A stretch of DNA of 64,000 nucleotides from Paenisporosarcina indica (GTDB lineage Bacteria; Bacillota; Bacilli; Bacillales_A; Planococcaceae): NCBI RefSeq assembly GCF_001939075.1, contig NZ_MPTA01000004.1:124001-188000 (forward strand), in the 5' to 3' direction. Numbering within the stretch: the stretch's first letter is position 1; each line of letters opens with the position of its first letter. The notes beneath the pieces were generated by a model that had not been told where the DNA came from, ran no database searches, and saw only the letters and a program-made list of their open reading frames with translations. This document shows, one piece after another, positions 16,984 through 25,884 of this stretch. The translations under genes were made by a program, and so were the position numbers.

Positions 16984-18060
16984 TTACAGACCAACAGGAA
17001 ATCTTGGTAACTTTAAATGAAACATTGTTCCCTGACCAAGTTCACTGTGTACTGTCATTTGTCCACCATGATCATTAATGGTAGTAAATACTTGTGTTAA
17101 TCCTAATCCCGTTCCTTCACTTTTACTAGAATAGAACGGTGTTCCGAGTAAATTCAACTTATCTTGGGGAATACCAACGCCTGTATCACTAATTTTCACA
17201 TTAATAAAGTCGTATTCATAGTAATGCTCAATACAAAGTTTCCCTTTAGCCGGCATTGCTTCAATTGCATTTTTTATTAAATTAAAAAAAGCTTTTAAAT
17301 ACAGATTTTTCTTCCCGAAAATATGTTTTTCAGCATCTCGTAAGTCCATATCCGTTTCAACGTCGTATAGCTTGTCCTGAAACAGGAACATGATTGAATT
17401 CAATTCCTTGCACACATCTATTTCAACAATTGGTTCTTCGTAAAGATTTGGTTTTGATACTTGAAGCAAATTTTGCAATGTGTCAATTGCTTTCTCCAGC
17501 TCAGATTCCATTGTAGACAAATATGGATGGGAATTGTTTTCTTTTAGCAATTGTAAAAAACCTTTCACAGAAGTTAGTGGGTTTTTCACTTCATGTGCAA
17601 TTCCTGCAGCAATTTGCCCAATTGAGGCTAATTTTTGACGATCATTCAACATTTTTTCTGTTTCTTTTCGGAGTGTCAGGTCACGTAAAACGAATTGAAA
17701 AGCCTTCCGATTCCCAAACTGTACTGGATGACAATAGAGTTCTACGTCTACTAAAGTTCCATCTACTCGAGTAATTTTTTTCTCAATGATTTGAAACGGT
17801 TCCTTGTCAGACATCCCTTGATTTATTCGCTCATGAATACTATTCTTCATATTATCTTGAAAATAACTAACAACATCCGTACCAATAATTTTTTCTTTGG
17901 TCCCTCTTAGGAAGTTAGCTCCTGATTGATTAATATAAAGAATTTTATGATCTACATCTACATCAATAATTGCTTCGGCAGAGTATTCAATTATTTGACT
18001 ATACAAGTCTTCTTTTTGTATGCATTCTTTCGACTCCATAGATACTAACACTTGATTCAT
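16984..18060 (-). CDS. soluble PAS-domain sensor histidine kinase
   Basis: 358 aa, no membrane segment. One PAS domain at about 20-130, a HisKA dimer domain with the phospho-acceptor His156 in GIAHEVKNPLTSVKGF, and an HATPase domain (NLIKNAIEAMPAKG, DTGVGIP, GTGLGL). The arrangement and the H-box resemble bacillar sporulation kinases that feed the Spo0F phosphorelay; no response regulator gene is adjacent, which fits an orphan phosphorelay kinase. The assignment to sporulation is inference. Confidence 0.85.
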   Translation of the reverse strand: MNQVLVSMESKECIQKEDLYSQIIEYSAEAIIDVDVDHKILYINQSGANFLRGTKEKIIGTDVVSYFQDNMKNSIHERINQGMSDKEPFQIIEKKITRVDGTLVDVELYCHPVQFGNRKAFQFVLRDLTLRKETEKMLNDRQKLASIGQIAAGIAHEVKNPLTSVKGFLQLLKENNSHPYLSTMESELEKAIDTLQNLLQVSKPNLYEEPIVEIDVCKELNSIMFLFQDKLYDVETDMDLRDAEKHIFGKKNLYLKAFFNLIKNAIEAMPAKGKLCIEHYYEYDFINVKISDTGVGIPQDKLNLLGTPFYSSKSEGTGLGLTQVFTTINDHGGQMTVHSELGQGTMFHLKLPRFPVGL

Positions 18061-18369
18061 GATTCAGCTCCATTCTTAAGCAAACTCCGAACTTCGAACT
18101 CTGAAAAAATATGTTTATACATACCTACTATTGTCAAAATGGTTGTTGATTTGTTAGAATTTTCTTTCTACTGTTTTTATTGTAACTGATACTATTGCAC
18201 TTGAAAATACCAAAATTATCATTTCACAACTTTTTCTTTTAAAATCATTAAATTATATTAAAAAGTTTCTAAATTTATTTATAATTTGAATTTTTAAGGT
18301 TCAAAAGACCTTATTCTTTTACACAAAAAAGAAGACTAATAATAGTCTTCTGTTCATGTAACATAACAA
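18061..18369. other. 309-bp AT-rich intergenic region
   Basis: Very AT-rich; contains the kinase promoter region and, at 18326-18352, a hairpin aagaagacta/tagtcttct that should terminate the zinc-finger gene on the minus strand (T-run TTTTTT follows in that direction). Nothing else recognised. Confidence 0.55.
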
Positions 18370-18888
18370 TTAGTTTTTATAAAAGTCCTTCTGTTCATTT
18401 TTACCTACATCCTGTGGGGAATCAGAGGAACCGAAATTCTCAACGTCTTTAAAACTATTCTCGTAATCTCTAATACCGCCTGCTTCTTTAATCGGTTGAT
18501 CGGTTGAAGACCCTAGGATTTCTTCCTCAAGAGGACGACTTTCACTATTGTCAATTGGGGTTGCATGCTCAACACAGGTCAAGGCTGACGGCAAAGCTTC
18601 GAGTCGCTCATATGGAATATCTTCACCACATACTGTGCATGTTCCATAAGTACCGTCTTCAATGGCTTGAAGCGCATCTTCAATTTTTTCGACTTCATCT
18701 TCTTTATGATTTTCAATGGCCATTTCGGTATTTTGATCGGTTAAGTCTGTTGCGTTATCCGCGGGATGATTATCGTAATTGGATAATTCCGTTGTTTCCA
18801 AATGGCTATCTTCATGAATACGACCTTTTACATCCTCCAGGTTATGAATCAATTGATCTTTTAATTGTTTTAATTGTTGGTCCGTCAT
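18370..18888 (-). CDS. yteA: YteA-type DksA/TraR zinc-finger protein
   Basis: 172 aa. An N-terminal coiled-coil-forming region (LKQLKDQLIHNLEDVKGRI), acidic middle and a zinc-finger-like block GTCTVCGEDIPYERLEALPSA then CVEH. Compared with a C4 finger the fourth position is His rather than Cys, as is common in YteA-like proteins. These are DksA-like, possibly RNA-polymerase-associated, proteins of sporeformers. GGAGG ribosome site. Confidence 0.85.
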   Translation of the reverse strand: MTDQQLKQLKDQLIHNLEDVKGRIHEDSHLETTELSNYDNHPADNATDLTDQNTEMAIENHKEDEVEKIEDALQAIEDGTYGTCTVCGEDIPYERLEALPSALTCVEHATPIDNSESRPLEEEILGSSTDQPIKEAGGIRDYENSFKDVENFGSSDSPQDVGKNEQKDFYKN

Positions 18889-19007
18889 TTTTGTTCCTCC
18901 ATGTTCTTTCGCTTTTCTTTTCTATTGCCTAAAACTTAGAAATCAAACCTATTTCTCATGATTTGAGGCAAAGGCGTATGATGGAGAATAAGAAAAGCAC
19001 ATTTCTA

Positions 19008-19105
19008 GGTCGACACCGGCTGCTGCAGAACCGAATCGAAAGCATGCTTTCGCATGAGGGGCTGAAGCTTAGGTACGAGCTGGCGCTTGGAGCCAGACAG
19101 AGCTT
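19008..19105 (-). repeat. copy resembling the Bacillales 'TCTAGCTCCAGCGCC' intergenic repeat
   Basis: A GC-rich island between genes. On the minus strand it reads TCTGGCTCCAAGCGCC followed by strong hairpins, including a perfect 16-bp palindrome cgaaagcatgctttcg (19036-19051). From memory this resembles a repeat that recurs between genes in Bacillaceae and Planococcaceae genomes. It lies about 70 bp upstream of the MFS start. Confidence 0.45.
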
Positions 19106-19177
19106 AACTAATGAAAGAAAATACCTAATAGAATTTATGATTTCTTATATTTAGGATAAATCGAAGGAGGAATCGCC

Positions 19178-20362
19178 TTGTCTCGCAATCCTTATTCACT
19201 CGTCATCGGTGGCGTATTTGCTCTTTTTATTGCGATGAGTATTGGTCGTTTTGCGTACACACCCATCTTGCCTTTTATGCAACAAGAAACAGGATTTTCA
19301 ACACGTTTTGCGGGCTTTTTAGCATCAAGTAATTATGCAGGTTATTTAGCAGGAGCTCTAATCGCGAGTCTTGTTCCCCTAAAAAAGAATCGTGCCATGC
19401 TCTTGCGGTTTAGTATTGTCATCAGTATATTACTGACGTTATTGATGGGTCTTACATACAGTCACACCTCGTGGATGCTATGGCGGTTTTTATCTGGGAT
19501 TGCCAGTGCGTTTGTTTTCGTCCTGGCATCGAGTTTAATTCTCGATAAATTAGCAAAACTAGGAAAACTTAGTTGGGTTGGTGTAATGTATGGTGGTGTT
19601 GGCCTTGGAATTTTTGTTTCTGGATTACTTGTCCCTGTTCTAATCGAGAACTTCCATTATGAAGGTGCATGGATTGGTCTTGCATGTTTAGCAGGTATTT
19701 TAGGAATCTATGTATTTCTAACAGTTAAAGAGGACGAACTCATACCCATTTCTGCAGCGACAAATGAACAAACATTAAAACCAACGAAAAGCCCAAAATG
19801 GTTTCCTTGGTTACTATGCTCATATGGACTGGAAGGCTTGGGGTACATTGTTACAGGTACATTCATAGTAGCGATTGCTGAACAGACTGCTGCTTTTAGC
19901 GGAAATGCCACAAGTGTTTGGGTAATAGTAGGATTAACAGCAATTCCTTCTTGTGTCATGTGGGCATACTTCGGAAATAAATATGGGTTAATGCGGTCTC
20001 TTATGATTCTATTAATCATTCAAGCAGCTGGGATCGCATTGCCAGCCATATCCGCTTCATCTTCAAGTTTTTATGTAAGTGCGGTTCTTTTCGGTGCCAC
20101 TTTTATGGGGGCAACCACCCTTGCCACAGCCTTTGCTCGTAATAAAAACCCACTTGGTAGTGCACGAGTCATCGCGATTATGACAACTATATACGCACTT
20201 GGGCAAATGATTGGTCCTTCAATTGCAGGAGTTTTAACTGCGAAAACAGAAAGTTATACGTGGGCACTTTCAGGAGCAGCTATATTTGTATTTATCAGCG
20301 CCATGTTCTTACTTCCTTTAGTTAAACATGAAAGGTTGGAAACCAACGATGACGTTCATTAA
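19178..20362 (+). CDS. YbfB/YjiJ family MFS transporter
   Basis: 394 aa, twelve predicted helices. TTG start at 19178 directly after AAGGAGGAATCGCC. The N-terminus (GGVFALFIAMSIGRFAYTPILPFM) is characteristic of the YbfB/YjiJ group of MFS proteins, whose substrates are not known. Its 3' end overlaps the VOC gene by 14 bp and the tautomerase gene follows, so the three form one operon. Confidence 0.85.
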   Translation: MSRNPYSLVIGGVFALFIAMSIGRFAYTPILPFMQQETGFSTRFAGFLASSNYAGYLAGALIASLVPLKKNRAMLLRFSIVISILLTLLMGLTYSHTSWMLWRFLSGIASAFVFVLASSLILDKLAKLGKLSWVGVMYGGVGLGIFVSGLLVPVLIENFHYEGAWIGLACLAGILGIYVFLTVKEDELIPISAATNEQTLKPTKSPKWFPWLLCSYGLEGLGYIVTGTFIVAIAEQTAAFSGNATSVWVIVGLTAIPSCVMWAYFGNKYGLMRSLMILLIIQAAGIALPAISASSSSFYVSAVLFGATFMGATTLATAFARNKNPLGSARVIAIMTTIYALGQMIGPSIAGVLTAKTESYTWALSGAAIFVFISAMFLLPLVKHERLETNDDVH

Positions 20363-20729
20363 AAGAATCGATCACATTCAACTTGCAGCACCAATTGGAA
20401 GTGAGGAAAAAGCACGTTTGTTTTTCCAAGGTGTTCTATCTATACAGGAAGTCGAGAAACCTGTGGAATTACAGAAAAATGGTGGAGTATGGTTTTCAAA
20501 TGACCATGTTCACATTCATGTTGGAATTGAAGAGAAGTTCGTTCCTGCTAAAAAAGCTCATCCTGCTTTTGAAGTTTCAGACATAGAATCATTCGCCTCT
20601 CATATCCGTGCGAAAGGTGTCTCGATTCAAATAGATGATAAATTACCAGGTGCTAAACGCTTTTATGTGAATGACCCTTTCGGTAACCGACTAGAGTTTT
20701 TAGAATGGATTGAAAATAACAAGGAGTGA
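20349..20729 (+). CDS. VOC family (glyoxalase/bleomycin-resistance-like) protein
   Basis: 126 aa from the ATG at 20349, within the last codons of the MFS gene. A paired beta-alpha-beta VOC fold: IDHIQLAAPIGSEEKARLFFQGVL at the start, HIHVGIEE in the middle and DPFGNRLEFLEW at the end; His and Glu of the metal site are present. Could be a small-molecule-binding resistance protein, isomerase or dioxygenase-like enzyme; no substrate visible. Confidence 0.82.
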   Translation: MTFIKRIDHIQLAAPIGSEEKARLFFQGVLSIQEVEKPVELQKNGGVWFSNDHVHIHVGIEEKFVPAKKAHPAFEVSDIESFASHIRAKGVSIQIDDKLPGAKRFYVNDPFGNRLEFLEWIENNKE

Positions 20730-20734
20730 TTGAA

Positions 20735-20935
20735 TTGCCATACGTCAATATTAAAATTACAAATGAAAATGTGACACCCGAGAAAAAAGCAGCACTCATT
20801 CAAGGCGTCACGCAGTTGCTTGTTGATGTGTTGGATAAAAATCCAGAAACTACGGTAGTTGTGATTGACGAAGTAGATACAGACAATTGGGGAATTGGCG
20901 GAAAGACGGTTACCGTACGTAGACAAAACGGTTAA
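20735..20935 (+). CDS. 4-oxalocrotonate tautomerase family enzyme
   Basis: 66 aa from a TTG at 20735, placed 8 bases after AAGGAG, so that removal of the initiator Met exposes the catalytic Pro (PYVNIKIT). The family's one-residue acid-base catalysis needs this N-terminal Pro, which decides the start. Typical size for the 4-OT subunit. Last gene of the MFS-VOC-tautomerase operon. Confidence 0.88.
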   Translation: MPYVNIKITNENVTPEKKAALIQGVTQLLVDVLDKNPETTVVVIDEVDTDNWGIGGKTVTVRRQNG

Positions 20936-20936
20936 T

Positions 20937-20960
20937 AACTCCCGGTGCTCCGGGAGTTTC
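20937..20960 (+). terminator. terminator, MFS-VOC-tautomerase operon
   Basis: Perfect stem aactcccgg (20937-20945) / ccgggagtt (20950-20958), tetraloop tgct. It overlaps the end of the convergent GNAT gene. Confidence 0.8.
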
Positions 20961-21458
20961 CTATTCTATGCCAACGGTTGTGCTTCTTTTTTCAAACACG
21001 ACATTATCTCGCCAAACCCCATCCATTTTACCAATTCGCTCGTGCGTTCCAACCAATCGGAATCCACACGACTTATGTAACGAGATGCTCGCTTGGTTTT
21101 CTGGGAAGATGACCGCCTTTAATGTCCAAAAACCCTGTTCCTCAGAAACGTTAATTAATTCATTCAGTAACCGTTTGCCTATCCCTTTGCCTTTCGCACT
21201 AGGGTGTACATAAATACTGACTTCTCCGACACCGGCATATACGGGACGTGCTGATGTCATAAGTACTTTTGCCCATGCCAATACTTGATCTTTTTCTTCT
21301 GCAATTAAATGACATTCCGGATGTGCAGATTCCATCCATTTTTCATAAGTAGGCGCTTGGGTTTCAAAGGTGGCATTTTTTGAATAAATGCCTTCTTCAT
21401 AAATTTCTTTTACATCGTTCCAATCATTAGCAACCATTTTTCTGATTTTGATGGTCAT
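20961..21458 (-). CDS. GNAT N-acetyltransferase, phosphinothricin-acetyltransferase-like
   Basis: 165 aa. The family pattern is clear: IRKMVANDWNDVKEIYEEGI at the start, NATFETQAPTYEKW, VGEVSIYVHPSAKGKGIGKRLL (acetyl-CoA loop) and FPENQASISLHKSCGFRLVGTHERIGKMDGVWRDNV. This matches the PAT/YwnH group, which acetylates phosphinothricin or methionine sulfoximine-like amino groups. Real substrate unknown. Confidence 0.87.
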   Translation of the reverse strand: MTIKIRKMVANDWNDVKEIYEEGIYSKNATFETQAPTYEKWMESAHPECHLIAEEKDQVLAWAKVLMTSARPVYAGVGEVSIYVHPSAKGKGIGKRLLNELINVSEEQGFWTLKAVIFPENQASISLHKSCGFRLVGTHERIGKMDGVWRDNVVFEKRSTTVGIE

Positions 21459-21549
21459 TGATTTACCTTCTTTACGAGATTATTTTCACTTATCTTTTTA
21501 GTTGCATTTCGCAAACGTTAAATATATAACTACACTAAAGAGGTGGAAC

Positions 21550-21996
21550 ATGGAAAACAAACGTGATCTTTTTCAACTGTTAACTCGTCGCTTTGGACTT
21601 TTAAATAAAAACTGTTGCACAGCAGAAGGTTTAGATATTTCAACTGTTCATAGCCTTATTTTATATGAAATAGATAAGCAACAAGGACCCACCATGCAGC
21701 AAATTGCCGATACTTTGGCAATCGATGTCACGACATTCAGCCGCCAAATCCAAACACTGATCAAGTTGCAACTTGTTTCAAAGTCTCCATCTCCTGATGA
21801 TAAACGCTATTATATCTTAGCTTTAACGGAACAAGGGCACAAAACTGCTCAAGCAATCGAAAAATCAATGAACGCTTATTTAGATGAAATTTTTTCTCAT
21901 ATGAATGAATTTGAACAAGAAACTGTTTTGAGATCTATTAAATTATTGAACAATGCAATGGCTAAATCAAGTGTATGTTGCATTCCGTATCTATAA
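21550..21996 (+). CDS. MarR family regulator with N- and C-terminal Cys pairs
   Basis: 148 aa from the ATG at 21550 (AAAGAGGTGG). Winged-helix MarR core: TMQQIADTLAIDVTTFSRQIQTLIKLQLVSKSPSPDDKRYY. Unusual are two vicinal Cys pairs, Cys22-Cys23 near the N-terminus and Cys143-Cys144 close to the C-terminus, which come together in the MarR dimerisation region. They could form a thiol or metal sensor. The expected target gene is not evident next door. Confidence 0.85.
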   Translation: MENKRDLFQLLTRRFGLLNKNCCTAEGLDISTVHSLILYEIDKQQGPTMQQIADTLAIDVTTFSRQIQTLIKLQLVSKSPSPDDKRYYILALTEQGHKTAQAIEKSMNAYLDEIFSHMNEFEQETVLRSIKLLNNAMAKSSVCCIPYL

Positions 21997-22071
21997 GCAA
22001 GAGGAATCTTGCTTTTACATTTTATATATACTTGCATTACACAAGTACAAGAGATAAAAAGAGGCAAGTGC

Positions 22072-22221
22072 TTACTTCTTAACTTTTACAAGTAGTCGAT
22101 GTGATGACCAGTGGAAAGAGGTAAACCCATCGGTAATTTTACGGGAACGCAATGTATTTGAATAGTTGCAATCCGTCAGTATTAATAACGCCGAAGCAGC
22201 TATCGACATATTCCACTGCAT
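22072..22221 (-). CDS. possible small protein, 49 aa
   Basis: An ATG at 22221 stands after a near-perfect AAAAGGAGG site at good spacing, opening a 49-codon frame (begins MQWNMSIAASALLI, ends LLVKVKK). I recognise no family. The strong ribosome site argues for a real or recently decayed gene; amino acid composition (many Ser, Thr, Arg) would also fit a frame-damaged remnant. It fills the 312-bp gap between the MarR and DinB genes. Confidence 0.4.
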   Translation of the reverse strand: MQWNMSIAASALLILTDCNYSNTLRSRKITDGFTSFHWSSHRLLVKVKK

Positions 22222-22308
22222 TGTAACGCCTCCTTTTCAGCCTATATATATCCCATTCCCTGATGACATTTCCAATAATCTCTTTATTTCAGTCGCATTT
22301 TCTTTACG

Positions 22309-22785
22309 TTAACTAATCGATAACCCTTTGCCAATAAGATTAGCTGACACTGGTTTTTTTCCTATTGCACGAGACCAAACGGATAGTTGACCAATATGAT
22401 GGATTTCATGTGCAATGGTATGGCGCATAATCTCTCCGAATGTGAGCGTTTCAAGACTTCCATCTTGTTGGAAGTCTTGCACTACATGATCTTCCATTTC
22501 ACTTTTCCACCCAAGCACAAATTCTTCCACTTGTTTTTTAAATATGGCATCCAGCTCTTTTACCTTCTCCAAACTTTGATACTCTTCAAAACTCTCTTGA
22601 AAATCCGGCTCCCCCTGCATGATTCGAATCCAGCTCCATTCAACATCAATAATATGGAACAGTGTATGCAGAATCCCCCCAACTCCACCTGTACGCACCT
22701 TCAGCAATTCCTCCAGTGGTACATCTTCACACCACGAATACCATTCTTCTCTGATTGTCCAATTGTAGTTGAAAAAGGTTTTCAT
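22309..22785 (-). CDS. DinB family protein
   Basis: 158 aa, four-helix-bundle DinB/YfiT type. The three metal-binding His are visible in HTLFHIIDVEWSW (first) and TIAHEIHHIGQLSVW (second and third). Family members are putative thiol-dependent transferases (bacillithiol- or mycothiol-dependent) in stress response. GGGGAG ribosome site; single gene. Confidence 0.85.
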   Translation of the reverse strand: MKTFFNYNWTIREEWYSWCEDVPLEELLKVRTGGVGGILHTLFHIIDVEWSWIRIMQGEPDFQESFEEYQSLEKVKELDAIFKKQVEEFVLGWKSEMEDHVVQDFQQDGSLETLTFGEIMRHTIAHEIHHIGQLSVWSRAIGKKPVSANLIGKGLSIS

Positions 22786-22934
22786 TTTTACTCCCCATTT
22801 CTAATCTGTTGTCTCTTCTTTACTTAATTCGACGGGCTTTGGATTTTCCCCTACCAAGTGCTCATCATGTGTTTTTTTGCATAGGTTAGGTAGTGCAAAT
22901 AACAGATTTCTACAGGTAGAGAGGATGAAGATAA

Positions 22935-24782
22935 ATGTGTGGAATTACGGGGTGGGTGCATTTCCAACGAGACTTAAGAACACAATATCCAGTCATAGAA
23001 AAGATGACGAGGACACTTGCCAATCGTGGACCCGATGATGAAAATGTGTGGCTGAATACTCATGCGGCATTTGGACATAGACGATTAACAGTCGTTGACC
23101 CAGTAGGCGGGAAGCAACCAATGACCAAAACTCATAACTCATCTAGCTATACGCTAAGTTACAACGGTGAATTATACAATACAGAGGATCTTCGGAAAGA
23201 GCTGCTGCGAAAAGGCTATACCTTTTCTAGCCACTCTGACACCGAGGTTTTATTGACATCCTATATCGAATGGAAAGAACAATGCGTGAATCATTTCAAT
23301 GGTATTTTTGCCTTTTCCATTTGGGATGAAAAAGAACAAAAAGTGTTTATTGCCCGAGATCGAATGGGAGTAAAACCTTTATTTTATGCAGAACGCAATG
23401 GAGGTTTCCTATTTGGCTCTGAAATTAAATCCCTCTTAGCACACCACGAAGTAAAAACCGAGTTATCGCGTGAAGGTTTGGCTGAAGTATTGGCTGTTGG
23501 TCCATCTAGAAAACCGGGGTCCGGCGTTTTTAATGGAGTAAATGAATTACGACCTGCTCATGCATTAACTGTTTCAAAAAAAGGGCTCCGAATTTGGCGA
23601 TACTGGAACGTAAAGAGTGAGAGGCACACTGACTCGGTAAAAGAAACTGTGGATAAAGTTCAATTTCTAGTAACGGATGCAGTCGAGCGCCAACTCGTTT
23701 CGGATGTTCCTCTTTGTACGTTCCTATCAGGTGGTGTAGATTCCAGTGCGATCACGGCAATCGCGGCTAATCGCTATCAGCAAGAAGGAAAAGGTGCGTT
23801 GCACACGTACTCGATTGACTATGAAGATAATGACAAGTTTTTTAAAGAGAATGCATTCCAACCAAATGCGGATGGCCCCTATATACAGAAAGTAACAGAG
23901 CAATATAATACCGTGCACCATTCCTCCATCATTACGCAAGACCAATTAATTGACCATTTGACGGAAGCTGTTCATGTTCGAGACCTTCCTGGCATGGCGG
24001 ATGTCGATTCCTCATTACTGTGGTTTTGCAGGGAAATAAAGCAAGACTTTACGGTAGGTTTATCGGGTGAATGTGCAGATGAAATTTTTGGTGGTTATCC
24101 GTGGTTTCATAACTTCAAAGATTTAAATGGAACAGGATTCCCTTGGATGAGGTCAACTAGCGAGAGAATCACCTTGCTCAAAGAGGATTGGCGTCAGAAA
24201 TTAAAACTGGAAGAATATTCTCGGCAAGCATATTTGGATGCAGTCGCTGAAACACCAAGGCTCGACGGGGAAACAGGGACAGATGCCAAACGAAGAGAAC
24301 TATTTTATTTGAATTTGATATGGTTTATGACCACTCTGCTCGATCGAAAAGATCGCATGAGTATGGGTGCTAGCTTGGAAGTACGCGTTCCTTTTGCCGA
24401 TCATCGTCTAGTTGAATATGCATGGAATATACCATGGGAAATAAAAATGGCTGGGAATCGTGAAAAAGGAATTTTGAGAAAAGCTCTCGAAGGTTTATTG
24501 CCTGACGACGTACTTTACCGTAAAAAAAGCCCGTATCCGAAAACGCATAATCCTTATTACACAGACAAAGTGCAATTGTGGTTGAAAGAAATTCTTATTG
24601 ACAAGAACTCGATTCTCCATGAACTCTTTGATTCGAAACGGCTAGATCAACTGGTTGAATCAAAAGGAGAAGCCTTCAAAATACCTTGGTTTGGCCAATT
24701 AATGACCGGTCCACAATTGCTCGCCCACTTAGCACAAATGCATGTCTGGTATGAAGGCTCGAAAATACAATTGATTGATTGA
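22935..24782 (+). CDS. asnB: asparagine synthase (glutamine-hydrolysing), AsnO-like
   Basis: 615 aa. Cys2 after the initiator Met is the N-terminal glutaminase nucleophile (MCGITGWV), with RGPDD, HRRL, YNGELYN and SDTEVLL around the glutamine site. The C-terminal synthetase half has the PP-loop FLSGGVDSS and SGECADEIFGGYPWF. Size and the short N-terminal variant fit the AsnO (YisO) type of bacilli, which in B. subtilis matters for sporulation. Converts aspartate, glutamine and ATP to asparagine. Start has GAGAGGAT. Confidence 0.9.
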   Translation: MCGITGWVHFQRDLRTQYPVIEKMTRTLANRGPDDENVWLNTHAAFGHRRLTVVDPVGGKQPMTKTHNSSSYTLSYNGELYNTEDLRKELLRKGYTFSSHSDTEVLLTSYIEWKEQCVNHFNGIFAFSIWDEKEQKVFIARDRMGVKPLFYAERNGGFLFGSEIKSLLAHHEVKTELSREGLAEVLAVGPSRKPGSGVFNGVNELRPAHALTVSKKGLRIWRYWNVKSERHTDSVKETVDKVQFLVTDAVERQLVSDVPLCTFLSGGVDSSAITAIAANRYQQEGKGALHTYSIDYEDNDKFFKENAFQPNADGPYIQKVTEQYNTVHHSSIITQDQLIDHLTEAVHVRDLPGMADVDSSLLWFCREIKQDFTVGLSGECADEIFGGYPWFHNFKDLNGTGFPWMRSTSERITLLKEDWRQKLKLEEYSRQAYLDAVAETPRLDGETGTDAKRRELFYLNLIWFMTTLLDRKDRMSMGASLEVRVPFADHRLVEYAWNIPWEIKMAGNREKGILRKALEGLLPDDVLYRKKSPYPKTHNPYYTDKVQLWLKEILIDKNSILHELFDSKRLDQLVESKGEAFKIPWFGQLMTGPQLLAHLAQMHVWYEGSKIQLID

Positions 24783-24809
24783 ACTCAGAGAGATTGATGG
24801 GATGCATGT

Positions 24810-24892
24810 GGGTTTCGTCTCAACTTTCTTTGGGATTGTCGCAACTTTTCATGCTATTGTTGCGACTTCCCCGACTATTGTCGCAACTCCCC
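24810..24892. repeat. phased degenerate repeat, 21-bp period (array 1)
   Basis: Four units with core GTCGCAACTT (variants GTCTCAACTT, GTTGCGACTT) start at 24817, 24838, 24859 and 24880: spacing exactly 21 bp each. The array stands between the asnB stop and its terminator. Confidence 0.65.
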
Positions 24893-24900
24893 GATATATG

Positions 24901-24942
24901 AAAAGGATGGCCCGAGTCAGCTGACTTGGCCCATCCTTTTTC
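24901..24942 (+). terminator. terminator after asnB
   Basis: Long hairpin aaggatgg...ccatcctt with inner gcc/ggc and gagtcagctgactt palindrome, then a T-run. The 404-bp gap after asnB otherwise holds the 21-bp repeats and, at 25107-25133, a hairpin (aaaggatca/gggtccttt) that likely terminates the convergent signal peptidase gene. Confidence 0.75.
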
Positions 24943-25186
24943 ACATTCCTGTACATATTCCTCCATCGTGACAAAACTGTCACTTACCTCCATGTTACAT
25001 CAATGGTAGAATCGCACAATAGGCGATATAGTTGGAGTATAGAAGTAGGAATTATTTGATGAACATTTTATTTATTGCACTGGATAACAAAATTGTTGCG
25101 CAACAGAAAAAGGATCATTTCCAGGGTCCTTTAAGCCTACTTGTTCATATATTTGTTTTATCTTGGACATTTCTTTTTCAACTATG

Positions 25187-25747
25187 TTACTTCACAAGAC
25201 CCATTTCATTTGGTGGCCAAAAAACAACACTGGTGCTTCCTATGATTTCCTCAATTGAAATAAGGCCAATAATTCGACTGTCTGTACTTTTTCTTCGATT
25301 ATCCCCCATTACAAATACATACCCTTCGGGGATTACTGTCATTTGAGTGATTTCTTCAAGTGTGAAGTCTCCTGTTAATTTACCTCCAGTTATCTCAGCT
25401 TTGAACGAATCTAAGAATGGTTCAGGCTGCACTTGTCCATTGATAAATAACTGATCGTCTTTATAATCAACACGATCTCCTGGCAAACCGATTACACGTT
25501 TAATGTAATTTTCTTTCTCGGAAGCATGAAAAACCACAATATCAAATCTGTCAGGTTCCCCCACTTCATAGCCGATTTTATTTACAATCATACGGTCTCC
25601 ATTTTCTAGAGTCGGGTTCATAGATGCCCCATCTACTACAATTGGTGCAAATAAAAAGTAACGAATTAGCAAGGCAATTCCTAATGTAATGACTATAGCC
25701 TTTGACCATTCCCATAAAGCTTGTTTTTCATTTTTCGTTTGTTCCAA
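25187..25747 (-). CDS. lepB: signal peptidase I
   Basis: 186 aa from a TTG at 25747, which follows AAGGGGG; an ATG seven codons upstream is possible but sits before that site. One N-terminal helix, then the catalytic Ser in GASMNPTLENGD and Lys in YIKRVIGLPGD (about residues 42 and 83), and box E GDNRRKSTDSR. SipS/SipT-type serine-lysine peptidase that removes signal peptides outside the membrane. Confidence 0.9.
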   Translation of the reverse strand: MEQTKNEKQALWEWSKAIVITLGIALLIRYFLFAPIVVDGASMNPTLENGDRMIVNKIGYEVGEPDRFDIVVFHASEKENYIKRVIGLPGDRVDYKDDQLFINGQVQPEPFLDSFKAEITGGKLTGDFTLEEITQMTVIPEGYVFVMGDNRRKSTDSRIIGLISIEEIIGSTSVVFWPPNEMGLVK

Positions 25748-25884
25748 GTTTTTGCCCCCTTGCTTCAATTATCATTCTAGGCTCTTTATGTATATCTATA
25801 CAAATATTATCCATTATTAATGAGTCGCTGACAAATCATAACCTACCTTGTTTTATGTGAAAATACATTAGAGCAATAACCAAT

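Noticed and set aside
24783-24900. CRISPR array
   Set aside because: The 21-bp period has a conserved short core with variable linkers of 11-13 bp; repeats and spacers are far too short and degenerate for CRISPR, and no cas gene is present.
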